From an uncultured Clostridia bacterium (GTDB taxonomy: Bacteria > Bacillota > Clostridia > Peptostreptococcales > Anaerovoracaceae): a stretch of 13,772 nt of DNA. Position 1 is the first letter of the stretch. Every line of letters begins with the position of its first letter. Shown here piece after piece: positions 5,923 through 13,772 of the stretch. The DNA lies in the NCBI GenBank assembly GCA_937889655.1, contig CALBZG010000083.1, positions 1 to 13,772 of the forward strand, written 5' to 3'. Under the pieces are notes generated by a model. It had not been told where the DNA came from. It did no database searches and worked only from the letters and a program-made list of their open reading frames with translations. A program made the position numbers and the translations under genes.

Positions 5923-6862
5923 TCCTTTTCTGATACTGATTATAGTCGATGTACCATTGATAGGTTTCCCTGATGCCCTCGGCCAATTCGATCTTATACC
6001 TCCAGCCCAACCCGTTCAGTTTCGAAACGTCCAGCAATTTCCTTGGCGTTCCGTCCGGTTTGTCTGCATCGAAAACAAGTTCCCCTTTGTATCCAACTAT
6101 TTCACCGATCATCATTGCCAGCTCTCTGATCGTAATTTCTTTTCCGGTGCCGATATTGACATGCTCCAGTCCTGAATATTCCTCCATCAAAAAAACGCAG
6201 GCATCGGCCATGTCGTTGACATGAAGGAATTCTCGCAGTGGACTCCCGCTTCCCCATATTTCCACTGTCGGGTCTCCAAGCTCCTTGGCTTCATGAAATT
6301 TTCTCAACAAGGCGGGAAGGACATGGGAAGTCTCGAGATCGAAATTGTCATTTGGCCCATACAGATTTGTGGGCATGCAGCTGATATAGTTCGTTCCATA
6401 TTGGATGTTATAATATTGGCACATTTTTAGACCGGTTATTTTCGCAAGGGCATAGGCTTCATTGGTTTCCTCCAAATAACCGGACAGAAGATACTCTTCT
6501 TTTATGGGTTGGGGGCACATCTTAGGATAAATGCATGAGCTGCCAAGAAATAAGAGTTTGCTTACTCCGCTCTTGTAGGCGCTGTTGATCACGTTGTTCT
6601 GTATCATGGAGTTGATATAGAAAAAGTCGGCGGGCTGTGTGCTGTTGGCTTTGATGCCCCCAACCTTTGCGGCAGCCAGAAAAACATATTCCGGTTTTTC
6701 CGATATAAAAAAAGCCTCAACCTCATTTTTGTCGGTTAGATCGAGTTCACCATGCTCTCTGCATATTATATTGCCGTATCCTTTTTCTATCAGCTTCCTG
6801 ACGATGGCGGATCCTACCAGACCTTTATGGCCTGCGACATAGATCCTGCTATTCTTCTCCAT
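5903..6862 (-). CDS. fcl: GDP-L-fucose synthase
   Basis: A 319-residue extended SDR enzyme, full length for the family. It performs 3,5-epimerisation and NADPH-dependent 4-reduction of GDP-4-keto-6-deoxy-D-mannose to GDP-L-fucose in the cytoplasm. The sequence begins with GHKGLVGSA (11-19), the nucleotide-binding loop typical of this enzyme. Catalytic residues line up with those known in E. coli: GSSCIYPK (107-114) supplies Ser108 and Cys110, YALAK (137-141) supplies Tyr137 and Lys141, and SHVLPAL (179-185) supplies His180. CMPTNLYGPNDNF (162-174) and LREFLHVND (209-217) are also family signatures. It lies 14 bases downstream of gmd, whose product is its substrate. GGAGG lies 5 bases before the ATG. 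Its last 20 bases overlap the GT2 gene. Confidence 0.96.
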   Translation of the reverse strand: MEKNSRIYVAGHKGLVGSAIVRKLIEKGYGNIICREHGELDLTDKNEVEAFFISEKPEYVFLAAAKVGGIKANSTQPADFFYINSMIQNNVINSAYKSGVSKLLFLGSSCIYPKMCPQPIKEEYLLSGYLEETNEAYALAKITGLKMCQYYNIQYGTNYISCMPTNLYGPNDNFDLETSHVLPALLRKFHEAKELGDPTVEIWGSGSPLREFLHVNDMADACVFLMEEYSGLEHVNIGTGKEITIRELAMMIGEIVGYKGELVFDADKPDGTPRKLLDVSKLNGLGWRYKIELAEGIRETYQWYIDYNQYQKRNGYQVE

Positions 6863-6876
6863 AAAAGCCTCCGTTA

Positions 6877-7959
6877 TTAAAAAAATTCCTGTCTGATGTG
6901 ATCTTCCTTCTGTACCAGCTCCATATCGGATTTCATCATCAGCTTAACGAGTTCTTCAAATTTTGTTTTCGTCGGATCCCAGCCGAGTTCTTCCTTTGCT
7001 TTTGTGGGGTCTCCGAGCAGCAGCTCCACTTCTGTAGGTCTGAAATATTTCGGATCGACTTCGATCAGGACCTCTCCCGTCGCTTTATTTCTGGCTTTTT
7101 CATCGATCCCATGTCCTTGCCATTCGAGCTCGATGCCCGCTTCTTTGAAAGCCAGCGCGCAAAACTCTCTGACTGTATGGGTTTCCCCTGTAGCGATGAC
7201 ATAATCCTCAGGTTTTTCTGCTTGCAGCATCAGCCACATGCATTCCACATAATCCCTGGCATATCCCCAATCCCTTTTAGCGGACAGATTTCCCAAATAA
7301 AGCTTTTTCTGTTTCCCATGAGCTATTCTGGCTGCTGCAAGGGTGATCTTCCGGGTCACAAAGGTTTCGCCTCGCCTTTCTCCTTCATGATTGAAAAGGA
7401 TGCCGTTCACGGCAAACATGTTATAGGCTTCCCGATAATTCTTGATGATCCAGTATGCATACAGCTTCGCGCAGGCATATGGGCTCCGCGGGTAAAAAGG
7501 AGTCGTTTCTTTCTGAGGGATCTCCTGTACTTTTCCAAAAAGCTCCGAGGTAGAAGCATGATATATCCTGACCTTTTCGGTCATGTCGAGAAATCTTACG
7601 GCTTCAAGCAGCCTCAATACGCCGATCCCATCCGTATCGGCAGTATATTCAGGTACTTCAAAAGAGACTTTTACATGGGATTGGGCCGCCAGATTATAGA
7701 TCTCGTCCGGCTGGATTTCTTTTACAAGGCGGATCAGATTCGTGGAATCTGTCATATCTCCATAGTGAAGCTCGATTTTCTTCTTGCTGTGCATATCTTT
7801 GATAGCTTCCTCTATATATAAATGTTCGATCCTGTCGGTATTGAATGAAGAACTTCGCCTGATTATTCCATGTACTTCATATCCCTTGTCCAGCAACAAT
7901 TCTGCCAGGTACGAGCCATCCTGTCCTGTGATCCCTGTTATTAATGCAATTTTGCCCAT
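6877..7959 (-). CDS. gmd: GDP-mannose 4,6-dehydratase
   Basis: A 360-residue extended SDR enzyme of normal family length. It converts GDP-D-mannose to GDP-4-keto-6-deoxy-D-mannose, the first committed step to GDP-L-fucose. GITGQDGSYLAELLL (9-23) is the diagnostic NADP-binding segment, and RRSSSFNTDRIEHLY (34-48) is the known loop that contacts cofactor and neighbouring subunits. The active site is visible as STSELFG (136-142) with Glu139, and YACAK (161-165) with Tyr161 and Lys165. FNHEGERRGETFVTRKI (189-205) is also typical of the enzyme. AGGAGG lies 7 bases before the ATG. It sits between manC, which makes its substrate, and fcl, which uses its product, giving a complete GDP-fucose cassette in pathway order. 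The C-terminal end (DHIRQEFF) extends slightly past the conserved core and has no evident special role. Confidence 0.97.
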   Translation of the reverse strand: MGKIALITGITGQDGSYLAELLLDKGYEVHGIIRRSSSFNTDRIEHLYIEEAIKDMHSKKKIELHYGDMTDSTNLIRLVKEIQPDEIYNLAAQSHVKVSFEVPEYTADTDGIGVLRLLEAVRFLDMTEKVRIYHASTSELFGKVQEIPQKETTPFYPRSPYACAKLYAYWIIKNYREAYNMFAVNGILFNHEGERRGETFVTRKITLAAARIAHGKQKKLYLGNLSAKRDWGYARDYVECMWLMLQAEKPEDYVIATGETHTVREFCALAFKEAGIELEWQGHGIDEKARNKATGEVLIEVDPKYFRPTEVELLLGDPTKAKEELGWDPTKTKFEELVKLMMKSDMELVQKEDHIRQEFF

Positions 7960-7987
7960 CGTGTTCCCTCCTGATATAAGCTATTGT

Positions 7988-9328
7988 CTACCAATCCATT
8001 TCCAGTCTGATTATATCGTCCTCGACCAATTTACCCCCAAGTTGGACCTCGATCATTTCCATATCCGTCACGCCCATGATCCCATGTTTTTCGCCTTCGG
8101 AAATCGTAATGACATCGCCGGGATGCACTTTTGTTTTTGATCCTTCTTTATAGAGAAGTCCTTCTCCTCTTATGATCGTCCAGACTTCCTTTCTATGATT
8201 GTGATACTGATAGCTGATCTGTCCTCCGGCTTTCAGCATCAACTTCTTTGTTAAGGCTTCCGTTCCATCCTCATAGAATGAATGCTCAACAACTTTATAG
8301 CTGCCCCATCTTTTCTCTTCATACATCGGGCGGCTATCCAGGTCTTTCAGATAGTCCTTGAGGCGATATGTCTCCCCCTTTTCCGCCACCAGTATTCCAT
8401 CATTGCTGGCGACCACCACCGTATTGCTTAGGCCCATGGCTACAAGAGGTATTTCCAGCTCGTTATGCACGTAGGTTCCCCTGCATAGATCATCGGCTCT
8501 TGCATTGCCGGTTATGTTCGATGCGGTTTCCTCGGACAGCGTCTCCCAAGTGCCCAAGTCCTTCCAGGCTCCTGCATAACGAAGCACTTTAATTCTGTCG
8601 GCATGCTCAACCACCTCATAATCGAAGCTGGTTTTATGCAATGTCATGAATTTTTCTCTCATGGCTTCATATGAAAAGTCTGCGACCTCGTATTTATTTT
8701 TTAATATATCAAGTATGTAGCCGAGTTTCAGCCCAAACACCCCGCAGTTCCAGAGGGCTCCCTGTCCGATCAGTTCTTCAGCGGTCCTTAAATCGGGCTT
8801 TTCCTTGAATTTTAGCACATCTGAAACTACCGCTCCGTTATCGGCCGGGAGTATGTAGCCATATTTCTCCGAAGGTCTTGTGGGCAATGCACCCATTAGC
8901 AATAAAAGCCCCGTTTCAGGTTCCAGTATATCCTGGAACTTGGAAATATTATGAAAATATTCAATGTCGACAAAAGAATCAACAGGCATGATGACGACGG
9001 GCTCCATTTCCCCGACGGAACACTTATCGACCAGATAGGAACATGCCAGAGCGATCGCCGGGAAAGTATCCCTGCGTTCAGGTTCTATCACGATGTTGAC
9101 ATCCGGCCCAAGCTGGATCTGCAGTTGATCTTTTTGGCTTGCTCCCGCGGCTACAGTGATCGAGCTCCAGCCTCCGACTTCCTTCAGCTGACGATAGACC
9201 CTCTGGACCATGGATTCGGGGTTTCCGTTTTCATTGGGTAAAAGCTGCAGGAATTGTTTCGAACGGATGTCGTTGGACAGCGGCCAGAGCCTTTTTCCGG
9301 AGCCTCCCGATAATAGTATAATATGCAT
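7988..9328 (-). CDS. manC: Mannose-1-phosphate guanylyltransferase / mannose-6-phosphate isomerase
   Basis: A 446-residue cytoplasmic protein with two domains. The N-terminal nucleotidyltransferase has LSGGSGKRLWPLSNDIRSKQ (6-25), the pyrophosphorylase signature that binds GTP and mannose-1-phosphate. The C-terminal cupin has YQYHNHRKEVW, then IIRGEG, then GDVITISEGEKHGI, matching the type II phosphomannose isomerase pattern including the His and Arg of the HxHR motif. It would therefore make GDP-mannose, and may also interconvert fructose-6-phosphate and mannose-6-phosphate. It is a little shorter than many ManC/AlgA proteins (about 470-480). GGAGG precedes the ATG by 5 bases. A phosphomannomutase, needed between the two activities, is absent from the window. 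The product feeds gmd 28 bases downstream and could also be a direct donor for mannosyl transfer. Confidence 0.95.
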   Translation of the reverse strand: MHIILLSGGSGKRLWPLSNDIRSKQFLQLLPNENGNPESMVQRVYRQLKEVGGWSSITVAAGASQKDQLQIQLGPDVNIVIEPERRDTFPAIALACSYLVDKCSVGEMEPVVIMPVDSFVDIEYFHNISKFQDILEPETGLLLLMGALPTRPSEKYGYILPADNGAVVSDVLKFKEKPDLRTAEELIGQGALWNCGVFGLKLGYILDILKNKYEVADFSYEAMREKFMTLHKTSFDYEVVEHADRIKVLRYAGAWKDLGTWETLSEETASNITGNARADDLCRGTYVHNELEIPLVAMGLSNTVVVASNDGILVAEKGETYRLKDYLKDLDSRPMYEEKRWGSYKVVEHSFYEDGTEALTKKLMLKAGGQISYQYHNHRKEVWTIIRGEGLLYKEGSKTKVHPGDVITISEGEKHGIMGVTDMEMIEVQLGGKLVEDDIIRLEMDW

Positions 9329-9342
9329 TCATGCCTCCACAG

Positions 9343-10467
9343 TTATAATAGACTTCGGTACACTTTGGCAGTTTCTTTCGCGGTTCTTTGCCAGGAAAAA
9401 TCATCTGCCCGATTTCTTCCATCCAATATCATTTTTTGGCGCAATTCCTCGTCATAAATCACTTTTTCTATGCTGTCCCTGATGCTTTCAATGTCTCCAG
9501 GGTCGAAGTAGCGTGCAGCGTTTCCCCCGATTTCGGGCATCGAGCTGGTGTTGCTAAGAATCGCGGGGCAGCCGCAATCCATCGCTTCCAGGATCGGCAT
9601 GCCAAACCCTTCATACAGCGAAGGGAAAACCAGTGCCAAAGCGTTGCTGTATAATTCTGTCAATTCCTCATCATTCACGCTGACCTGAGAGAATCGTTGT
9701 TGAATCCCATGGATTTCCAATAGTTCAATTTCTTCTTTTACAAATGGCCCCGCTCCAACGCATATCACTTCCAGGCCTTCGTCTTCTTTTAAAATTTTTG
9801 AAATGGCCGCCACAAATGTATGGAAATTCTTATACCCTCCTCGAAGACCTACGAAAAGCACATACCGCTTCTCGCTCAGCCCAGTGCCTGGATTCCCGGA
9901 TATAGTTTTAATGCTTTTTAATGAATTGCCATGATATATCACCGTAATTTTTTCTTCCGGCACATTGAAATAATTGATGATGTCCCCCTTGGTATGGTTC
10001 GATATGGCAATCACCTTTTCTGCCTTTTCCATAACCGCCCTCTTCATCCTGGTGTTGCGGCCGGGATTTTTGAAATATTGCGGAAACAGATCCTGTGTCA
10101 AATCATGGACAGTGATCACAAAGGGCTTCCCATTTAACTTATTCAAAAAATACGGATCGTAATACGTAGGATGCAATACATCATAGTCGCCTTGGCTTAT
10201 GATGCTCATGCTGTTTAGCCTGTTGAGCGCATAATTATAGTACTTTCTTATTTTGCTATTTGCGTCAGAAGATTTCTTGATGAAATCCAATTTCACCATA
10301 TCGCGCAAATACTGATTGTCCGAATACTTGCATGCCAATTCAAAATCGATATCTTTTTCGAATCTATATTGGACCATCAATTCCGCAAAGTAGCGGGATA
10401 TGCCACCATATTTCTGCAGGCTGAAGATTTGATGGTCATATAAAATTTTCAGAGTGTCCGATGCCAT
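9343..10467 (-). CDS. Family 4 (GT-B) glycosyltransferase
   Basis: A 374-residue GT-B-fold enzyme. The N-terminal acceptor half has YGGISRYFAEL (20-30) and VITVHDL (117-123). The C-terminal half has KRYVLFVGLRGGYKN (200-214), then SLYEGFGMPILEAM (283-296), which is the E(x7)E motif of retaining GT4 transferases with Glu286 and Glu294, and SSMPEIGGNAARYFDP (308-323). Enzymes with this pattern are often annotated as mannosyltransferases using GDP-mannose, consistent with manC immediately downstream, but donor and linkage cannot be read from sequence. It probably acts at the cytoplasmic membrane face on the lipid-linked glycan. The gene begins 4 bases after the upstream glycosyltransferase stops. 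Its ribosome binding site (GCGAGG, about 10 bases from the ATG) lies in the end of that gene, so coupling is likely. Confidence 0.9.
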   Translation of the reverse strand: MASDTLKILYDHQIFSLQKYGGISRYFAELMVQYRFEKDIDFELACKYSDNQYLRDMVKLDFIKKSSDANSKIRKYYNYALNRLNSMSIISQGDYDVLHPTYYDPYFLNKLNGKPFVITVHDLTQDLFPQYFKNPGRNTRMKRAVMEKAEKVIAISNHTKGDIINYFNVPEEKITVIYHGNSLKSIKTISGNPGTGLSEKRYVLFVGLRGGYKNFHTFVAAISKILKEDEGLEVICVGAGPFVKEEIELLEIHGIQQRFSQVSVNDEELTELYSNALALVFPSLYEGFGMPILEAMDCGCPAILSNTSSMPEIGGNAARYFDPGDIESIRDSIEKVIYDEELRQKMILDGRNRADDFSWQRTAKETAKVYRSLL

Positions 10468-10471
10468 CTTT

Positions 10472-11437
10472 TCAAACCTCGCTGATGATCCTCGATTTTT
10501 TATACTGACTTACGATTCGGCGCGTTGTTTTCAATCCCTTAAAAACAGAGTATGGAAGATATTTGTACTTCCAGTCGGCTCTATTCAGAATGTCTTCCGC
10601 CCTGTCTTTATCAGGGTCCGCGTTGATTCCCCGAGGATGGACCAACGGGAAGAGGAGGTTGTATGTCTCTCTGTCGGCAAAAATGTTTTTCTTAGGGGTA
10701 TGGGTTGCGCCCGCTCCAAATCCTATGTTGGAGATCAAATTTCTATTAGGGCTCACACACAGCCCTTTCTTCTTCCATATGGCATAATTCCATTGATAAT
10801 CCCAAGTATCAACATATCCTTTGTAGATATCATCCAGTACATCCACCAGATATTTCCGATACCAGGCATCCGATATGATTTCATTCAATAACTTATAACC
10901 CCGATGCTCCGGCCAATCTCTCATATCAACATCATAATTTTGAAAGGCCCTTTTCCAAGTTGCCCAACCCCAAACATGAGGATATTTGGAAAAATAGTAG
11001 CTGTTATCCGTTGGATCCGGATTCAAATGCACATTTGTTCCTGAAATATGCATGATCCTATCCTCGCTTCGGTACTTTTCAAGCATCTCCTGGCAAAATC
11101 TGAAGAACGTAGGGTTCGGCAGGCAATCGTCTTCCAGGATGATCGCTTCTTCAACATTTTCAAATACCCACTGAAGGCCGCTGGAAATCCTTTTTTTGCA
11201 GCCAAGATTTATATCGGAATAATTTTTAAGGACTTTGCATTCCCAATCGATGTTATCTACGATTTTTTTAACTTCCCGGCATTTTTCATATTCACCTTTT
11301 TTATTGGGTCTGGGGCCGTCTGCAATCAAGAGTAGCGTTTCCGGTTTTGCTTTTCTTATTTGCTCAAAAACTCTTATCGTTGTTTCCGGTCTGTTGAAGA
11401 CAATAAATGCAACCGGAGTTGTTAGTCTGAAATCCAT
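10472..11437 (-). CDS. GT-A glycosyltransferase of the HlpA-like family
   Basis: A 321-residue nucleotide-sugar transferase. It starts with PVAFIVFNRPETTIRVFEQI (8-27), a GT-A nucleotide-binding strand, followed by LLIADGPR (36-43) and NLGCKKRISSGLQW (77-90). AIILEDDCLPNPTFF (98-112) holds the Glu102-Asp103-Asp104 DxD-type metal site. KYPHVWGWATWKRAF (151-165) and TWDYQWNYA (211-219) are characteristic of a family often labelled 'hemolytic protein HlpA-like' in databases. That name is historical; members usually lie in polysaccharide or O-antigen clusters and look like sugar transferases. No membrane segment is seen. AGGAGG sits 3-4 bases before the ATG. Together with the GT4 and GT2 genes it gives three transferases for one repeat unit. 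The donor may be UDP-xylose or UDP-glucuronate, made by the two upstream genes, but this is a guess from position. Confidence 0.8.
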   Translation of the reverse strand: MDFRLTTPVAFIVFNRPETTIRVFEQIRKAKPETLLLIADGPRPNKKGEYEKCREVKKIVDNIDWECKVLKNYSDINLGCKKRISSGLQWVFENVEEAIILEDDCLPNPTFFRFCQEMLEKYRSEDRIMHISGTNVHLNPDPTDNSYYFSKYPHVWGWATWKRAFQNYDVDMRDWPEHRGYKLLNEIISDAWYRKYLVDVLDDIYKGYVDTWDYQWNYAIWKKKGLCVSPNRNLISNIGFGAGATHTPKKNIFADRETYNLLFPLVHPRGINADPDKDRAEDILNRADWKYKYLPYSVFKGLKTTRRIVSQYKKSRIISEV

Positions 11438-11455
11438 CTTCCTCCTCGTTGAAAG

Positions 11456-12424
11456 CTAATTGCTAATATACTGTTTATAATATTCAATGGTTTTCGACAA
11501 GCCTTCGTCCAGCATGACCAAAGGCTGCCAATTCAATTCTTTTCGAGCTAATTCTATCACCGGCTTTCTTTGGGTCGGATCATCAGAAGGCAGTGGTAAA
11601 TAGACTACTTTTGAGCGGGAATTTGTCATTCGAATGATTTTTTCAGCCAATTCTAAAACTGAGAATTCGTGAGGATTGCCTAAATTCACCGGGCCGGTAA
11701 AATCGTCCTCCTTTTCCATCATTTTGATCATGCCTTTGATCAGATCATCGACATAGCACAATGAACGTGTTTGGGAGCCTTTTCCATAAACCGTCAACGG
11801 CTGTCCCGTCAAAGCTTGAATAATAAAATTGGATATGACTCTGCCATCTTTAGGATCCATTTTAGGTCCGTATGTATTGAATATCCGGATCACCTTTATT
11901 CTGGCACCATATTTTCTATGGTAGTCAAAGCATAGTGTTTCTGAACAACGCTTGCCTTCATCATAGCAGGCACGCACCCCTATTGGATTAACGTTGCCCC
12001 TGTAGCTTTCAGGTTGAGGGTGTACCTCTGGGTCTCCGTAGACTTCGCTGGTGCTGGCCTGAAGGATCTTGCTTCGGTACTCCGTTGCCAAATCGAGCAT
12101 ATTCATTGTTCCGATGACATTTGTCCGGATGGTTTTTATAGGATCGATCTGATACCAGGGAGGACTGGCCGGACAAGCCAAATTATATATCGCATCTATA
12201 CTTCCATTCAGGACATGCATAATTTTCTTTTTCAAATCACCGGCATTTTCTATATCGCATTCTACTAGTTCAAAGTCAGGATCTGCCATTAAATCTTTAA
12301 TGTTGGAAATTCTGCCGGTGAAGAAATTGTCAACGCATATTACACGATTTCCATCTTGAAGCAATTTCTCACACAAACTCGATCCAAGAAATCCTGCTCC
12401 ACCTGTAACGATAATGTTTTTCAT
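11456..12424 (-). CDS. uxs: UDP-glucuronate decarboxylase (UDP-xylose synthase)
   Basis: A 322-residue extended SDR enzyme. It oxidises UDP-glucuronate at C4, lets it decarboxylate and re-reduces the product to UDP-xylose, using bound NAD. The N-terminus has TGGAGFLGSSLCEKLL (7-22) and VDNFFTGRISNI (31-42), the latter typical of UXS rather than dTDP-glucose dehydratase. NLACPASPPWYQIDP (81-95), LQASTSEVYGDPEVHPQPES (121-140) with Glu127, and NPIGVRACYDEGKRCSE (146-162) with the Tyr154-Lys158 pair are close to the UXS consensus. The full-length reductive form is favoured over a bifunctional ArnA-like decarboxylase because there is no formyltransferase domain. It starts 6 bases after ugd, and the GGGAG at the end of ugd serves as its ribosome binding site. 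Ugd makes its substrate. A membrane anchor, seen in eukaryotic forms, is absent. Confidence 0.93.
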   Translation of the reverse strand: MKNIIVTGGAGFLGSSLCEKLLQDGNRVICVDNFFTGRISNIKDLMADPDFELVECDIENAGDLKKKIMHVLNGSIDAIYNLACPASPPWYQIDPIKTIRTNVIGTMNMLDLATEYRSKILQASTSEVYGDPEVHPQPESYRGNVNPIGVRACYDEGKRCSETLCFDYHRKYGARIKVIRIFNTYGPKMDPKDGRVISNFIIQALTGQPLTVYGKGSQTRSLCYVDDLIKGMIKMMEKEDDFTGPVNLGNPHEFSVLELAEKIIRMTNSRSKVVYLPLPSDDPTQRKPVIELARKELNWQPLVMLDEGLSKTIEYYKQYISN

Positions 12425-12430
12425 ATTTAT

Positions 12431-13771
12431 TTACTCCCACTCGCCGGAAGGAACTCCTATTTGATAATACTTAAAGCCGTTTTCCTTTAATGATTCTGCA
12501 TCATACTGGTTTCTGCCATCGAATATGACCGGTTCCTTCAGCAGTCTTCTAATCTCTGTGAAATCAGGGCTTCGGAATTCCTTCCACTCGGTTATCAAAA
12601 TCAAAGCGTCTGCACCAACCAAAGCATCATACTTGTTCCCCACATACTCCACTCTATCATTGTCTTTTAAATATACATTCCGTGCCTGCTGCACAGCTTT
12701 AGGGTCATAAGCCCGGATCATGGCTCTGCGTCCTGTCAGTTCGTTGACAATTGTAATAGAACTTGCGCATCTCATATCATCGGTATCCGGTTTAAATGAG
12801 AGTCCCCAAACAGCAAACGCTAAACCAGTTAAATCCTCTCCATATCTATTAATGATTTTCCGGGGAATGACTAGTTTCTGTTTTTCATTGACCTCTTCGA
12901 TCGCCTGAAGCATCCGTGGTTCATAATTATATTCAATACCTGTTTTGATCAGGGCTCTAACATCCTTTGGAAAGCAGCTTCCGCCATATCCGCAGCCTGC
13001 ATAGATAAATGAATACCCTATCCGGCTATCACTGCCTATCCCCTTGCGTACTTTGTTTATATCTGCGCCGGTCTTTTCGCATATATTGGATAATTCGTTC
13101 ATAAAGGATATCTTTGCAGCCAGCATCGCATTGGCTGCATATTTCGTCATTTCCGCACTCTTCGTGTCCATGACGATGAAATTATCGGTATTTAATATAA
13201 ATGGCTTATAAAGTTCATGCATTCTTTTCTGAACGTCTAGGTTTTCAGTGCCGATTATGATCCTATCCGGTCGCATGAAATCAGAGACAGCCGCACCTTC
13301 CTTGAGAAACTCCGGATTTGAAACCACTTCGAATAGATAATCGGATTTTCTTTCAAACAATTCTGCACTGATCACAGCCGCCACCAAGTCAGCGGTTCCA
13401 ACCGGAACAGTCGACTTGTTGACTACGATCAAACGGCCTTCCATATAGCGGCCTATGTTTTGGGCTGCTGATAGAACATAATTGAGATCCGCGCTTCCGT
13501 CTTCGCCAAGGGGTGTTCCGACGCAAATAAAACAGATGTCTGCATCCTTTAAAGCTTTCGCAACAGACAAGGTGAATTTGATTCTACCGGCATTGAAGTT
13601 TTCGATCAGCATCTCCTCAAGCCCCGGTTCGTAAATTTGTGGCTTCAACATATTCAGATTATTTATTTTATCGCTGTCCGTATCTACGCAGATAACATCA
13701 TTGCCATACGCCGCAAGACATACTCCTGTAACAAGCCCTACATATCCCGTTCCGATTACTGTGATTCTCAT
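12431..13771 (-). CDS. ugd: UDP-glucose 6-dehydrogenase
   Basis: A 446-residue cytoplasmic enzyme, normal for the bacterial family. It oxidises UDP-glucose to UDP-glucuronate in two NAD-dependent steps. It begins with MRITVIGTGYVGLVTGVCLA (1-20), the GxGxxG Rossmann motif. The first domain also has VVNKSTVPVGT (116-126) and NPEFLKEGAAVSDFMRPDR (152-170). The dimerisation helix follows with KYAANAMLAAKISFMNE (210-226). GYGGSCFPKD (261-270) contains the catalytic Cys266. The C-terminal NAD/UDP-binding domain has AVWGLSFKPDTDDMR and ends at a TAA. The ATG lies one base from the window edge, so its promoter and ribosome binding site are not visible, and it may not be the first gene of the operon. 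It feeds uxs directly downstream and could also supply glucuronate to the glycan. Confidence 0.96.
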   Translation of the reverse strand: MRITVIGTGYVGLVTGVCLAAYGNDVICVDTDSDKINNLNMLKPQIYEPGLEEMLIENFNAGRIKFTLSVAKALKDADICFICVGTPLGEDGSADLNYVLSAAQNIGRYMEGRLIVVNKSTVPVGTADLVAAVISAELFERKSDYLFEVVSNPEFLKEGAAVSDFMRPDRIIIGTENLDVQKRMHELYKPFILNTDNFIVMDTKSAEMTKYAANAMLAAKISFMNELSNICEKTGADINKVRKGIGSDSRIGYSFIYAGCGYGGSCFPKDVRALIKTGIEYNYEPRMLQAIEEVNEKQKLVIPRKIINRYGEDLTGLAFAVWGLSFKPDTDDMRCASSITIVNELTGRRAMIRAYDPKAVQQARNVYLKDNDRVEYVGNKYDALVGADALILITEWKEFRSPDFTEIRRLLKEPVIFDGRNQYDAESLKENGFKYYQIGVPSGEWE

Positions 13772-13772
13772 A

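Noticed and set aside
6898..7821. A 307-codon open frame on the plus strand
   Set aside because: It lies wholly antisense to gmd, which has complete family motifs and a strong ribosome binding site. The opposite frame has no recognisable domain and a Phe/Ile/His-rich composition typical of an antisense shadow.
10454..10891. A 145-codon plus-strand frame
   Set aside because: Antisense to the HlpA-like glycosyltransferase and the start of the GT4 gene; no motif and no ribosome binding site of note.
11456..12424. Annotation as dTDP-glucose 4,6-dehydratase
   Set aside because: The NFFTGRISNI loop, NLACPASPPWYQIDP and EVHPQPESY segments are those of UDP-glucuronate decarboxylase, and ugd immediately upstream supplies that substrate.

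Overview
The window looks like a piece of a Bacillota (Clostridia-like) chromosome devoted to surface polysaccharide or glycoprotein synthesis. The evidence for this host is indirect: strong GGAGG-type ribosome binding sites before almost every gene, promoters of the SigA type, moderate G+C, an S-layer-homology (SLH) surface protein, and a Wzy_C-type ligase of a form I associate with clostridia. I cannot assign a genus. No rRNA, tRNA, CRISPR array, insertion sequence or phage gene is visible.

Layout. Positions 1-1245 (minus strand) hold the first 415 residues of a gene that runs off the left edge: a secreted protein with SLH repeats followed by a TolC-like helical region. Positions 1246-1516 are a divergent promoter region with one promoter facing each way and several short dyads. 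Positions 1517-4195 (plus strand) carry a two-gene unit: a 686-residue O-antigen ligase/polymerase-family membrane protein and a short monotopic phosphoglycosyl transferase that starts glycan assembly. A hairpin with an A-tract on one side and a T-tract on the other (4181-4221) separates this unit from a convergent minus-strand operon that fills the rest of the window.

That operon reads right to left from 13771 to 4202, with nine genes either overlapping or separated by fewer than 30 bases: UDP-glucose 6-dehydrogenase (ugd), UDP-glucuronate decarboxylase (uxs), a GT-A glycosyltransferase, a GT4 glycosyltransferase, mannose-1-phosphate guanylyltransferase/mannose-6-phosphate isomerase (manC), GDP-mannose 4,6-dehydratase (gmd), GDP-L-fucose synthase (fcl), a GT2 glycosyltransferase and an atypical SDR protein lacking the usual active-site lysine.

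How they fit together. Ugd and Uxs would convert UDP-glucose to UDP-glucuronate and then UDP-xylose. ManC, Gmd and Fcl would make GDP-mannose and then GDP-L-fucose. Three glycosyltransferases could extend the lipid-linked sugar laid down by the phosphoglycosyl transferase, and the Wzy_C protein would polymerise the product or transfer it to an acceptor. The predicted product is a glycan containing some of fucose, mannose, xylose and glucuronate. No flippase, chain-length regulator or phosphomannomutase is present, so the locus probably continues past the right edge or relies on genes elsewhere.
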